The notes under the pieces were generated by a model. It was not told where the DNA came from, did not search any database, and saw only the letters and a list, made by a program, of their open reading frames with translations. A DNA stretch of 64,000 nucleotides from Hymenolepis diminuta (Eukaryota > Platyhelminthes > Cestoda > Cyclophyllidea > Hymenolepididae). Of the stretch, positions 14,341 to 27,599 are shown one piece after another. Position 1 is the stretch's first letter; each line of letters begins with the position of its first letter. Position numbers and translations under genes: made by a program. The stretch covers positions 693,614 to 757,613 of the forward strand of contig CAADRB010000016.1 of assembly GCA_900708905.1 (NCBI GenBank), in the 5' to 3' direction.

Positions 14341-15165
14341 AATACAACACCTCCCGGTGGGAGTTTGTTATCCACGCGTTTGGGTATTGGATCCACCTTG
14401 GATCTTTAACGAGGTTTTGTGAGGCGTTCGGTCGGGGCAATGATTGCGCTGGGTTCCTGGAGCTTCGGGATTTACAGACTGGGAGAGATTGCATGTAATC
14501 AGGTAAACATCTGCTGGATTTGTTCTCCGTTTAAAAGTTAAATCTGCGTACCAATAACGGCGTTTTTGCGATAGCTAATCGTGATTTGGACGTTAACATG
14601 AAGCTTCGCCCGGTACCTTAACTGAAAAAGATTAATAATCCTTTCCCTCTCCTTTGACATGAAAAGTTGCCTTTTCGCATTGTCAACAAGTTGCTTATCC
14701 TGACCATTGAAATTTGGAGAAGTGAAAACGGGAAACATTTACACCACTAAGAAAATCCTCAAATCGAATAGAAGAGAAATGGGTAACATTTCTAGCTACA
14801 ATAACTTTTGGTATGCCATGATGGGCAAATACCTGACGAAGGCCGTTAATGGTGGTGCCGGTTATGGCAGACCTAATAGATATAATCTCAGACCACTTTG
14901 AGTAGAAATCAGCCAAGTTTAGACAGGAGATTCCTTCTGTAGTCCCAATAAGACTGAAACAAATGTGAGACCAAGAAACATTAGTTTGGGAGCATAAAAG
15001 ATCCCGATGAAAAAGAATTACAGCCTCGCTCGCATTTTGTGGAACCACTTTTGACACTGTTTCATTTGCAAGAGAAACAGGTTTAGTATGACCTATTTCC
15101 TCGGGTTCTTTATAATTATCATCCACCGGCATTGACCGCTTATGACGAAAAACGAGCATTGGATT
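14340..15165 (-). mobile_element. Ty3/gypsy LTR-retrotransposon remnant (integrase end)
   Basis: Minus-strand integrase relic. At 15159-14695 the frame carries the gypsy integrase pattern (YSKWSEIISIRS, then TTINGLRQVFAHHGIPKVIV), and after a frameshift 14738-14538 continues it (NFNGQDKQLVDNAKRQL). The catalytic core is dead: the first Asp expected after the W-S-hydrophobic motif is absent (SWSHICFSLIG), and the second motif reads ARNVTHF without the Asp. Near 14350 the minus strand has a purine tract gggagg followed by TGT, a likely polypurine tract and LTR start. Reverse transcriptase, gag and a 5' LTR were not found. Confidence 0.75.
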
Positions 15166-15169
15166 AGCT

Positions 15170-18100
15170 CGAATGTGGATGTACTAACCAAGACATTTTA
15201 GAGAGTTGATCTATACAGACGATGTACGAGTTTTGGACTAGGCAAAAGTACAACTTTCCTTATACCCTTTTAGACTGAATATTTAAATTGTCTTGTGATT
15301 AAATAGAAGGGATTTCGGGACTGATTGTTGCTTGGGCACGGCTGACTCGGAGACAAGTCGCGCTGGAACTACTTTAGGCATGGAAAATTCTAGAGTGAGC
15401 GTGGCTCGTTGCTTTACACTACGTTTGACTGATGGGTACAATTTTGTCATTATTGGTCACCTCAACAGAAGTTGCAGTAGGAAGCACCTCTGGAAAGACA
15501 AGTACAACCTGAGATTGAGTAGAAGTTCTAAAGAATTTAGAGATTGATTTTAAATGTGTGGGCAACATCAAGACATTAGTCACAAATTCTCAATTATTAT
15601 GTAGAGTACTGAGTAATCTACTGTTTATGTAGAAACCCAAAACTTCCTTTTCCTTTGGACATCGGAAAATCGTCAGTGGTGGTAATTAATATGTGCTCGC
15701 CACTAGTTACCATTTAGACCATTACTACAACTTTGTTAAAATCCGTGAGTTTAAAAACCTCCTTGTCAGATACGACCAACGTGAAATGATGAAAGTGACC
15801 CTGCAACCACCCTAGTTTTTGGGTTGCCGGATGTATACTCTCACATAATTTTTCTCAATTCAATGCTGCTCAACGAATCAAAAACTTTTAAATAAATACA
15901 ACCCTCAGAACCAAACGTTACAAGTGAAAACTGGAAAAGAAAGTCGAGATATCTTCTGTTCAATTCGTATATTTGATATGATATTTTATTATTTTGCTAG
16001 AAGTCCATCGAGGTAATTTCTAAACTACTGTTACACAGGCGCAATAGATAAAGCAAAAAGGGTTACAAGTATTGCAACTCATAAATATTATACAATTATT
16101 AAGAAAGTACGATCTCTTACGTAGACTGAGTTAGGTTGGAATCGATTAAACGTCTGATTAGGGCAGCAGTGCGAAAATTAAATGATTGATAATTCATTAC
16201 ACGAAGGCTGAAATTTGTGAACCTCGTTCAAGTGCACTGAAAATACTCAAGTCGAGTTCTTTACTGAATAACGGAATGAAATTAAATAGGTAAATAGATA
16301 TGGCTGGTAAAATGTGTCTCAAAAAAATTAATATAAAGCATACGTACAACGAATACGAGTAATTACACCAAAGGAAAAAATTAGGCAAGCTAACTGTTTC
16401 CTCCTTGACACAGCGATTACCGTAATCGTCTACGAAGTTAGAGGTCGTGGAACTGGTGCGTATCAGTGCACATCCAGTAGGAGGAATGGCCAACCACATT
16501 AATCAAGATTGGCTAATAAGGATATGGCATAATTACAGTCTTCATCACGGAGGCTCCATGAAGCAACCGTCCTATCCAGTATCAGCGTTGGAAAGCGCAT
16601 TTGGAAAGAGTCAAATTATGAATTGCGTGTAATTTGAACATGGATTTTCTTTATTTCGCTCATATGCCATAAAGCCCATGTTCTTCAATTATTTCCTTGC
16701 GTCACTTTTATTAGTGCTGCGTGCTCCCTTAAGATCTCCACTGGCCAATCAAATACCTTATTAAATTCCATCTGCCAATAAAATAGGATAAAAAGGCACC
16801 AAGCATTAGTCACCGACCTCCGAAAATAATCGGATCCATAACCTCAACAGCCATTCCTCAGTAATTATCATGTTCGGGGAGAAAGCACGCACAGATAAAT
16901 ACACTGATGTGGATGCCACCTTAACTACTAGTCACTAGGATGAAGTCATAGTAACCTGTGTATATATCTATTATTTTAACATGCGAGGTCGGTTCACTTA
17001 GGTATGTTAACCCTATACAAGCACTATGAAAATCATAACCGACAAATCAAATCAAATTTCCAGCATCACCAAACATTTTAACTGATCGAGAGATTTTAAC
17101 CTTTAAATCTATAAAACTACACTGCATAAAAGCAACATCAAATAAGGAAAGTTTGAGGATGCTTAACATTTAGGTTAATTTTTCACTAGCAGATATTCCA
17201 CATCTGTGGCACAATGGCAAACGTCAGAAATTAACTATTAAGTAAAAAAGGCCTGGTAGGTTGAAACTGTATTTTATTTAAGTATACAAGTTAAAGAAAG
17301 CTACACAAAAATTAACAAGATATGGTCATTAGGTACCGTCTTTTATCATAAGTCCTTCTTTACCTCACCCTAGAGCAGATATTATGTATGGAAAAAACTT
17401 ACTGTTGTTTTCACTGGTTCAGGTGACTTCAAAGCAGATTCTGCCGGAATATTTATCTAAAAAGTTTACATAGACACCACAAAATTTGAGTCCGTTATTA
17501 TAGAAATGATGATAAAAAGCACAATGTCACGTACATCATTTGCTTCGATTGCGGGACGGTTGCCGAATTTCTCTTGGAGGCTGGGAAATAGAGGTAACAG
17601 GAGAGGAAGAATGAATTTGTGGAATATCCAGAGGAAGAATGGTACAAAAAGACAAGGAACACAAACCATGTCGTAGGATAAAACCAACCACCCACCTATT
17701 TCGTATTATGTGGCTATTAATAGGTGTTATTATAAGCTTAGTTAATTGCAAATAGTTGTTAAATTAATTATTAAACAACAACTTATGTATTTAATATTAA
17801 TTTTTATTCACCATAAGCAATTGTAATCGGTGCATTGTATTAGCATAGTTTTTTTGTAATAAAAGCTGGTAAGATATTCCCTCACTCAATACGCCGCTAA
17901 TCATGAAATGTCATTCATATGTTAAAGGTTAGCTGCATATTTTTAATTAAATGGTATATATATAGGTAGTTTAGCCAGTCAGGTATTTTACAATAATAAA
18001 TAAACCAATTATTTATTACTAATTCTTCTTCACTAAAATAAGTGCAAATCCAGGGAATATTATTCCATATATTCAAATAATTCACAAAAATACACCCTAA

Positions 18101-19500
18101 CCATAATCGCAAAGTTTTTGGTAAGTTATGAAATCTTTATCGTGAGGGTTGTATCTAGGGAGAAGTTACTCCATAAAACATCAAAAAGGTTTGTGTTCCA
18201 CAAACATGTCATATACCATTTGGAATCCCATCTCAGCAGAATTCTTGCTCGATTATTAAAATACATTCCGGCAAACCTGATATGAAAATCTGCAAAAAAC
18301 ACTACCTTCATATTACTGAAGAAATCGCTATGCATTATGTTTTACAAGTATAATCGACCAGATTTTCATTCTTTTCTGTCTTAAAGAGTAATATGTATTT
18401 GTGGATGTATGGCCTAGTAAGTACCCGAGGATAACAAAGTATACCAGCAAGTTCCCCCAAATCCCGTTTGCTTTGTGGATTAGTTAAAACAGTAAACTGC
18501 AAAGAACTGGATTCTTGACCATCTCACTTAATACTGAAATCTTAAAGCTATGCATTGACTTTATTCGACCCTAATAATATATCCTAATTTCATAAGAAAA
18601 TAGACGATATTATAAACCACTATCTGATTTCAGCATATTTTTCTACTCTCAAAAACAAATGAATTTTGAATAACTAAGAGGAAGTCTCATCAGTGAATCT
18701 TGTCGCACAATTAGAGGATTAGAAACAAATTTTGCGCTCAAGTCTTCATAAGAGTGAAATGTGAGTTTTTTAAAACATCCTCAGGTGTATTCAACAGGGA
18801 AATAATCCGTGTAGGCCCCACAGTGTCATAAATATGCGTGCGATTTGAAGGAGTTGGTAGACTGACCACCGCAATCTCACAAAGACTCATCAGTTAATAG
18901 ACCTTATTGTGCCCTGAACGCTTGTCATAAGACTTATCTGATTCCGGAAATTCATTTGTAGTGCTCCGACTTTGTACTGTCCTGAGCTTGGCCCATTGTA
19001 TCAGTTACTGATTTCTCCGCAAAGGACTGTCTTTGGTTCTAAAGTGCTATTATCTAATCGAATTTCATTCTCATCCATCTATTCGTTATTCCAATGTGCA
19101 ACTATATTCGTCCGCCTATTAATACGTTCGTTTACTCAGTACATTATTTCGAGTAATTCCAACCATCGGGATTCTATTCAATTCCTTAGTACTAGCGGGT
19201 TAAAATTCAAAATCACTAAATACTGCCTCTTGGATACATCAAATACGATAGTAACTTAAACTTCCGATTCTATATTTAATTAAATACAAAGAGGTAAATT
19301 TAAAAAACCACACATCTTCACAAAACGTGCTCATTCACTCTATTAGCCTCCTGGTATTTAGATTCCACGATCAGAAATTTTAATTAAATAAACTCAGTGA
19401 AAATTTGTCTGTGATTTTATATTGTAATCACAAAAGCACACTCGATAAAAGTTATTCAACAAAGAGATGAAAGCAAAAAAAGGACCCAATCGAATAAAAT
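15170..19500. other. intergenic region with one SINE copy
   Basis: About 4.3 kb with no recognised gene. It contains the SINE copy at 16418-16630. A 50-codon plus-strand frame at 17524-17676 (start MSRTSFASIAGRLPNFSWR, arginine-rich) is less AT-rich than its surroundings, but has no family match I recognise and no supporting splice structure, so it is not called as a gene. Confidence 0.4.
16418..16630 (+). repeat. tRNA-derived SINE copy
   Basis: Member of the family described at 24066-24310. It shares gtgcacatccagtaggagg, aatggcca, the middle block with ggctccatgaagcaacc and the 3' part cctatccagtatcagcg and agcgcatttggaaagag. The box B region survives as gttagaggtcgtgg, clearly decayed. Confidence 0.6.
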
Positions 19501-19509
19501 CTCATCACC

Positions 19510-22500
19510 TTAGCATTCCGTGCCAAAATCCATAAGATAGAGGACACCAACATCCCTATAATCCCCACCCTGGTTACCACTCTCCTCTTCCACACTCTTC
19601 GTCGTTGGGTTATCCCCAAAAACCCCTGGAGCTGCGGCTGCAAGAACCGCATTCATTGTAGACGTCCGTGCATCTGCTATTGAGGCGGTTGTGTTCAGGT
19701 AATCAAAGTTCATTTGAATGGCTGCACGCAGCGGTTGATTGCCTTTCGCTTTAGCTAACAGACGCAGACCAACATTGATTCCTACACGGTGGCCATGTCT
19801 ATAGGCGATCAATCTATCGGAAAGAGGAGGAAGGTAAGATCAGGAAATGAAAGACATACTTAGGGTCATCGTCCTTAAATTCGTTAGTCGTCTGACCAGT
19901 TACCAGATCACTGTATTCGCTGGCATCACTCTTGGCAGCAATCTTGATTCCAATTGTTGGAAGGTCAAGCTGAAATTTAAAGCGATTTCGGTTAAAGAGA
20001 ACACATTGTAATAAAGGAAACGTGTTATATCCAGCGAATGTCTATCAAAACCTGGTGATTAGAAATGATTGAATGGCGATAAGATCTCCACTATAGTGTT
20101 CACAGGCGATCCCCCCGTGTGCTTGCGTGTTTGCACATAGATACCTAAAGAAGTGTCTATCATCACGCCAAGATTCCGACGACTGACGTCTAACGAAATG
20201 TTTTGTATATGAACCTAATTTACTAATGGATAAATTGGGGTGGCTTGCCTGCCACCTCCGAACTGATCTGGCGACATGGGTAACTTGAACGACGTAACCC
20301 CGATAGACCTTCACGCTACTAAAAAACGCATATCTGAAAAAAAGCCACTATAAGGCTGAGAAACTTGAATTCAGTCATTCCTCACTTCCTCTATCGACCA
20401 GCAATTTCAATTAAGGAATGCACACCAATGAGTATTGAATCTGTCATATCCGACACGATAGAAGTGAACATTTAAACAATGAACTACTATCTCAACCCCG
20501 CTATTTTAAGATCGTGTGAGCTGCAGAAAATCATGTTGCTTTCTCAACCATCAGAAGAAAAAAATGAATTGAAGTGGCAAGACAAACCATTACTATTAAA
20601 AAACGATTAATTAGTATTGGACACTTGTTGGAATCCAGAGGACGAATCGTGGGATTTGAATTATAACTACTCATTAAGCAAGTACTACATAGTCTGAATC
20701 CAAAATCGAATGAAGTAAGACCCTTTGATACACAGACGCTGCTCTAAGCACGTTTTTGATCCCCTTCCCTTATACTTGTTAAATTTTCTGGTTATTTCCC
20801 ACAAATGAAAGTTGCACAAATTTTTATACCATGGGTAACAATAATGATTTGCAATACCTATTGTTATAAACAAGAATGAAGACATTAATCCAAGGTAAAT
20901 TACTTTAGGAAATAAGTGACAATATTAATGCAATTTACTCGACGTGTTGCTTTTCAGCCTTATTTATCATTTAGTAACCGGATAGTTTCTAAACATCAAC
21001 AGAGGAGCCTAAACATACAGATCTTCATTTCTCTTCTATAATAATATTAATAAAATAATACGTATGACGGTGGCATAACAATGAACGAATATCTCTACAG
21101 TGTCACAGGTTACTAAGGTGCATTTAGAGCCATACAGACCCAGTGATCCAGAGCTTTGTGCGTTTCTCTGTGTTTCCTTCAAGTGATCTCTGATCCCTCT
21201 TCCCACGTACTAACGCTTATTGGCGTAAGTTAAAACGAAGAGATTGAAATTAGGCACTTGTCAGCACACGGACTATCATGGACTCAGAGTGAACTAATGA
21301 AAAGCTTGAACTCCAGATAGAATAAACTGTGTGGTTCAATGCTAGAGGAGAGGGTAATGGCCATATATTGTGGCAAAGAGAGTCGTTTCTTCACACCTTT
21401 GCATCACTTAATGCTTGTTGGTTTATTTTTCAATCATATAGAACTTCATACCCTTTCCTTCTATATTGCCTTATCTATAAGTTGATCACTAATAAATAAA
21501 TATTTAGACCAGATTTATACCATTTGGTTTCTTTATCCCTAACTTCCTCCCATTTTCATGGATAGGTCAGACTGCGATTATAATTGAACTGTTTTTTTAT
21601 GATAAAAAAACTCGTTCTCACTGCCTCGTCGTTAAGATGCACTTAAGACTCAACAATTACGAGGTTGATATCTTGAGACGTATATCAAGCAAAAAGCATT
21701 GATTGCTATTGGTTAGGAGTAGGAGAGTATCTAATTCTAAAGGGAGAACCTAGATGTTATCGCTCGGCCTAAGATGAGTACATTACTCCTCATTGAGCTT
21801 GGAAATACAACGGTGTAAGTAGTGTGGTCTAAACAGATTTTTCTTAAGGCGCATCACGTAAATAAGAATAAAAATATGTAAGAATATATGAAAGATAAAA
21901 ATAGAGACCAAGAAGCAGAGATTACAAATGGTGAGAGAAGGCGGTCATTTTTCATCATATTTCTCTATCTCCATCGGTAGCGATTGCGACCGATGACTAA
22001 GTACCCCGCTCTAGTCAATAGTCACATTGAGCTCTGAGTTCGGCTCCCCTAAGAGACTCTCCGCGTGTTTCAGTCCGTTTCAGCAAGGTTGTGAGACTGA
22101 TTCAGAAAGTTTTTAGCGTATATCGACATTAAATGCCTACTAATGCAAATCCGGCCCAAAAAAAGGCTTTTATTTTTGTCTCGAAATTATCAATTCCTGC
22201 CGGTTCTCTAATTCGCACATGCTGAAAGTCATTCGGGACATTAACCGTTATGGGTCCGGCGGTGTTCTAATCCCCAAAAACCAACAACATGAAAACGACT
22301 TGCATTAATTTATACAATCTTTACGTATTGAATGTCTCTAAAGTATCTGAATATCTGCCTTACCTCTCTATTTGGGTCCGAGTCAACTGTAGCAGTAGAA
22401 ACTAGACTTAGCATCAAAGCAGTATAAAAGGGTCCTTACTTTACAAAACCTACCTTGACAGTTGAATAGGTGGGCGTCGAGCATCCAGTTTTGGTAAAAA

Positions 22501-25500
22501 ATTCCTTCAACTTCTCAGTCTCTTCCTCTAGAGTCAGTTGCCTCAATCTCACGGTAGTTATTCGATGCGCAGGATTAGATAACACTAGCACCACATTGAT
22601 TGGTTTCTCAACCGAGAGACCCTTGATTTTGAGTTCACGAGAAGGTGGAACGCTGTCAAATGTGATTGTAGGCAGAGACATTGGGGTGACACGTCGAAGT
22701 GGTTGATCAGATGACGGTGGTGGTTCAATTACACTTGGTGGCAACGAGAAATGCAAATCGGGCAGATGGTAAAGGGCGCTGAGATTGATGCGAAATTTGA
22801 TGAAGGATGGATTGAAATCGGCTTTACTCAGTGTATGCTCGCACTTTTTGCAACGAAGCGAACGCTTCACTGCGAGAGCTTTGTGACGGGGCTCCAAACA
22901 GACAGTTTCTGTGGGTTGGAGCCACGGGGACATGTGACGTTGTTGAACAGAAGTTACTAAAATTAGGGCAAAATCAATTGATGAAATTGAACTAGCCTAT
23001 GTAGTTACAAAAATTGGATCAGTGCAATCATCTAAGCTAGAAAACTCACATATTTCATTATACGACTTTCTTTATTCTCGAATATGATATCAATCCAGAA
23101 TTCTTATTCGTGCAGCCCTATTCATTTCTTAGAGTTTTATTTGACCCCAAGAAAATTTGACAACCTAAGCTATTATTCTCAATTGATAGTCTTCAAAATT
23201 AACCGCCGAAAAAACAATAACACTCGAAAAGACCTCGAGTCCTAAAGGACGTTAGGAAAAAGTGGCACCAATCGCAGTTCGGAATTTCAAGAAATCTTCA
23301 TTTTTAAAGACTACAGTTTTCAAATTTTACACAGTAAATAGCAGCATCAACCTGAAACATTAGCTGATCATTTTCGGAAGATTTGCATGTTTTGGTGGAT
23401 ACTTACCGAACAGTCACAAAAGAAAATTAACAAACACAATTTCTTAAAAGCTTGCAATACTAATATAAAAATCTCCACGGACAGGAGATGGTTGTACGAT
23501 GAATACATCAAGTGAAATAAAACAAATTCGTATTTTCAAGCCATTACTGAAGTTGTTTACTGATTAACAACAAACCGGAGGAACGATTTTTTCTATATTC
23601 CTGCTTAGTACATAAAACGAACAATGGTAAAAATACTTCAGATATTTCGGCGTTTATCTAGTTTCCCGCACATATGAGTAGAAGGTTGAGAATGCAAACT
23701 TCCGAGAAATATTGGACCACGATCGGTAAACGGGAGAAAAACTAACAATACTTAGGAGACAAGTCCTAAAAAAAGAACCCCCAAAGAATTGATCTGCTTT
23801 CAATTAATATATAGTACTGAAGAAAAGAGACATAAATCAACAGCCGTCTATTGCAGGTATTAAGGAGTTCTAGTGTCAACAACATCGTAGACTTAGAAGT
23901 GTGTAGAAACATGGAAACTATAAAATCCAAACAATCGGTCCTTATGTGGAGATACCACTGATAGTGCATTGGTATATATTACCGAATATAAATTGAAGTG
24001 GCTTCCAAGTCGATTTCATATTACCCAATCTGTATATGTCACTTGACTTAATCTTGTTGAAATCGGATTTACATTGTGTGCCGATGGCGCATTGGTCACT
24101 GTGCCCATTTGCCATGTCAAAGGCCAAGAGTTCGATTCTCATCGTCGTACACCCAGTAAGCAGAATGGTCAATCGCACTGATTAAGTCTGATTAACGTAG
24201 AGGGTGACAGAATTCGAAACTCTCCCCAGGGAAGTTCCATAATGCCACCCTCTACCCAAGATAGGATATGGAAAACGCGTTCCTAAATGGGGTTGAAATT
24301 ATATGCTATATTAAGTGCTGAGATCCAACCGGCAGATACCTGAAAATGGCAGTAAGATTGTGAAAGATAAGATAGGACCAAATGCAATCAAGCAATGCAA
24401 TTGTATAGCTATGATGACCATTATGCAGTAGTAGAGGATAGCAGCTAGACCACGACTAACAGCTAACAATAGACAACTAGTTTTCCCAAATCAAAGTACC
24501 AAGATATGTGAGTAGATCGGTGTACATACTGAAAAACAGCGTTGGAAATTCGAGGGAGTGAAAACCAGGTGCTTGTACCGAGCGACTACGGCTAATAATA
24601 AATGCAAAATGGCTCAGCCATCGCAAGGCAGACGCGAGTGAAAATCGAAAGTCGATATGCTACAGGCTAATCTAAGGCACACGGGAGTGAAATGTAGCGA
24701 TCGCATTCGGTTTACGCAAACATTCAGACGTATAAAAACACATCAAATTAACACGTTGTTAGAAAATAATTTTGGGAAGATTTGGGGAGTAAATCTTACA
24801 ATTTCATGTTGAACACTATTCAATTAGTTGTTAAGCGTGTATCCTGCCTAGTGAAATGTTCCATTAAACGGATCTGAGCAATTCATAGTCATCAGAAGCA
24901 AAAGGATTCAATCAAGAGGTGGTTTTGCATCGATCTGAGGACATAATTCTGTAATGGCTCATCATCATAATAACATTCAAACAATTAGATTACGAACCTC
25001 ATAGTTTGCCGATAATTTAGTGCTTTCTTGGAAATTTACAAACCTAGAGATCTTCACAGGGAGTTACTTTCAATCCCCCTATATTTGCAAACTCAAGATA
25101 CCCCTTAAGCGAACAATAAAATGGAATAATTAATGGTGAAACAGCATATTATGGTAAATCGACCTACAGAAATTATAGAACAGTGATTATTTAAATCTCC
25201 AATGAATTAAGAAATGGTACAGAAAAAATAAAAAACAGCCTAGGGCTAAGGATGCTCTCATACTACCTCGAAATGTAAACATTCTAAACATCGGCATAGG
25301 CATAGGTGAGAAAAAGGTCATAACTTATGCAAGCAACTTAGAGACACTCGCTGGTTTTACTCAAGATAAATCTCTAAAGCAAGATGAAACATGATTTGCA
25401 TATATAATTGGTAATCTGGCAAGAGAGATTTACTTTTCTCATAGACAAATGGTTTATTAACCAAATCATCAACGTTGAAACTTTCTGTTATGGCTGTAGC

Positions 25501-27548
25501 TTCTGCCGATGTAATTTTAATATCTGGACTGGAATTTGTATCCCTACTAAAATCAATAAAAAAACGAAGTTAAACAATATGTCTTTAAGGAAGGCTGCTT
25601 TCACATAAATAAACACAAGAAACGAACCCATAGGAGCCCCAGTTTGAATATCGTCTGCGAAAACGCGGCGTTAGAACCGGAAATCTCTCCTAAAGGAACA
25701 AGAAATATCAAATATCATTTTTCCTCTAGAGTTCAGACAGAAAGGGGGGAGGATGTGCAAAATAATAAATCATGCACGAGAGATATAATCAGGGTAATCA
25801 CATGCGAATGATTAGATGAGAAAGGTCGAGACTACAGCAAACAAACTTACCACTAAATGGGACTATAACAGGTCGAAAAAATGCGATTTAAAGGTTAGGG
25901 CAGGCCCATCATTACTACTTAGATGGTTGTTAGAGGCATACAAGTAAGAGTGCGCAAACAACATACCACAGATAGAATATACTTCCGCTTCTTGTACTTG
26001 CTCCGCTCCCTCTCATTTTTCTCCTTCATTGCAAATTGGCGATACTCATTTATGAGTTCTTCAATCTATAAAAAGGAAATGAAAGGAATCGAACGGGCTA
26101 CTGTGATAACGTCAATTTTCCAAGGCGTATCGATTCAAGGTGGATCCAATGCTCAAGCGTATGATTAAATAACAAACGAGCAATTATTATTCAAGAAAAA
26201 TTACATTAAAGAGATTTATTGTTATTTATTCATAAAATGTGTAAAATGACATGGCCTTTGACCTCCAGAAATTTTGGAGTGAAGCCTACCATTAAGATAA
26301 TTACGTGTGATTATTGAATTATGGCCTTCGCGGGTTATTCTAGGAGGCTAATAGGTTATAATAGAGTTAATGGATATTCGTAGGAAATATTCAGTCCCAA
26401 TGCAACAAAATTTGATTCGGTATAATAATTGTCCTTTGGCTACTAGAAGTGAGGAAGATTTATTGAGGTTCTGTAAACACGAAAACGCATACACTGACTC
26501 AGGCATAATCTGTTCTAACTGCCAAGTGATAGACTATTGTCGGTCGCTCGTCACTATTCAGATTTACAATAACAGTGTAGATGTTTGTTCCTTTATCTTC
26601 CAAAATTCAATTCCCCCTTCTTACACTCACACTACCTTTTGTAGGTGTAAAATACACATGAAGTCAAACTCTAAGGCTAATGAAATAACACCTTTTACAG
26701 ACCTGCTGAGGTACGCAAAACCAATCACTTAAATCAACCTATCGATCATCCAATTCTGAACGCAACAAACATGAAATATTACACTGAAATAGTCCTTATA
26801 TTATGGTATAAAACACCAAATCTATAGAGCAAAATGAAGACAATCTCATTATTACGTAATACAGATGTCAGGGCATACAATCTACCCTCTTTCCAATAAT
26901 CCATTCAACTTTTCAAATGAGATTAAAAGTGATGTTTTTTGCTTAGAAAAATTGGCAATAATACCAGATATCACAATTAAAAATGGCGCAACAATGACCA
27001 ATAAGAGAAGTGAAATTATTCGATTTTCTTCACAGAATGATTATAAATACCTTTCTATTGTTAAAGACCAATTTCAACAATGAGTTTTGTCAAACTATAA
27101 CACTTACCCTTTCAGCATGAGGGTTAGGTGTTTCCTGCCAACCACCTGGTGATTTTTGATCTGGGATACCACTTTCACGAGTGCACCAACGACAAAAGGC
27201 ACAAAGAAGATAGTAGGTCTTCTGAGGGGTCATTGGTGTTTCCCCTGGAGTTGTGCTTCCAGAAACGCCAACAGCGGGAGCTAAAGCGAGAGTTCCACGA
27301 GTCGACAAAGTGTGACCACAACTCGGGCACTCAAAGCAATTGCCACACCGATGTTTCCGCATTTTTGCCTCCGCGCTGGTCATATTTTCAAGGCAATTTG
27401 GGCAATAATGGGAATCGACTTCATGGGATACGCAATTTCCGCAGCGAACGTCATAACAATGTCGACAAAAATAAAGTTGGGAAAGAAGAGCACTGCGATT
27501 GCAGGAACACAGTCCCTGTACCCGGCGGAGGTCATAGTAAGTGGCCAT
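19510..27548 (-). CDS. DCTN4: dynactin subunit 4 (p62)
   Basis: Pointed-end subunit of dynactin, the activator of cytoplasmic dynein. Seven exons on the minus strand: 27548-27108, 26065-25967, 25689-25628, 25546-25434, 22956-22454, 19969-19860, 19813-19510. All junction phases agree (1632 bp, 543 aa). Exon 1 has the p62 cysteine-rich zinc region (CSC, CRHC, CGNC, CPNC, CGNC, CPSC, then YYLLCAFCRWCTRESG). Exon 2 is the charged helix IEELINEYRQFAMKEKNERE. Exon 5 holds the second diagnostic block VKRSLRCKKCEHTLSKADFN. Later exons give LDLPTIGIKIAAKSD and YRHGHRVGINVGLRLL. Vertebrate p62 is about 460 aa, and the excess is mainly C-terminal. I start at the ATG followed by GCC; no upstream in-frame ATG was seen. 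Exon 3 is short and uses donor gttcgt, so it is the least certain exon. Confidence 0.9.
20545..20642. repeat. dispersed repeat R1, copy 2
   Basis: Second copy of the repeat described at 1826-1945. It lies downstream of the dynactin p62 coding exons, within that gene's long last-but-two intron on the opposite strand. It is diverged by substitutions and small indels. Confidence 0.5.
21350..21470 (-). repeat. dispersed repeat R2, copy 3
   Basis: On the minus strand it shows the aagaaacgactctctttgcc block followed by acaatatatggcc, a diverged form of the R2 core. It lies in an intron of the dynactin p62 gene. Confidence 0.4.
21890..21970 (+). repeat. dispersed repeat R2, copy 4 (partial)
   Basis: Purine-rich left flank with gaccaagaagcag, then gtgagagaaggcggtcat, resembling the flank and the start of the R2 core; the ttgccacaatgg part is degraded. 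Weakest member of the family. Confidence 0.3.
22140..22235. repeat. dispersed repeat R3, copy 2
   Basis: Second copy of the repeat at 780-980, located inside the long intron of the dynactin p62 gene just downstream of its 503 bp exon. The family is not recognised. Confidence 0.4.
24066..24310 (+). repeat. tRNA-derived SINE, best-preserved head
   Basis: The head keeps both internal RNA polymerase III promoter boxes: a box A-like tggcgcattgg at about 24085 and a box B-like gagttcgattctc at about 24129, the spacing expected for a tRNA-derived promoter. It is followed by gtacacccagtaagcagaat and ggtcaa. The body, with gggaagttccataatgccac and ttcctaaatgg, is shared with copies at 16.4, 30.5, 31.1, 42.1/47.7, 42.6 and 43.4 kb. 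The family name is unknown to me. The copy lies in an intron of DCTN4. Confidence 0.65.
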
Positions 27549-27580
27549 TATTTCCAATTAAATCTAGTGAAAATAGAAGA
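27549..27580 (-). promoter_or_regulatory. candidate spliced-leader acceptor before DCTN4
   Basis: On the minus strand ctattttcactag ends at 27564 and leaves 15 nt before the ATG. Either a trans-splice acceptor or a 5' UTR intron acceptor. Confidence 0.35.
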
Positions 27581-27599
27581 ACGAAACTAATCTATATAT

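Noticed and set aside
17524..17676. 50-codon arginine-rich plus-strand frame
   Set aside because: Short, with no homologue I recognise and no neighbouring exon. Kept only as a note in the intergenic entry.
17466..17751. Three overlapping minus-strand frames rich in hydrophobic residues
   Set aside because: They are shadows of one purine-rich plus-strand patch, and none resembles a known membrane protein.
18972..19259. 95-codon plus-strand frame
   Set aside because: Low-information composition (Ser/Leu/Ile), no recognisable family, no exon neighbours.
26370..26732. 120-codon open frame on the plus strand with several cysteines
   Set aside because: It lies in DCTN4 intron 1 on the opposite strand, the cysteine spacing fits no zinc motif I know, and there is no splice or repeat support.
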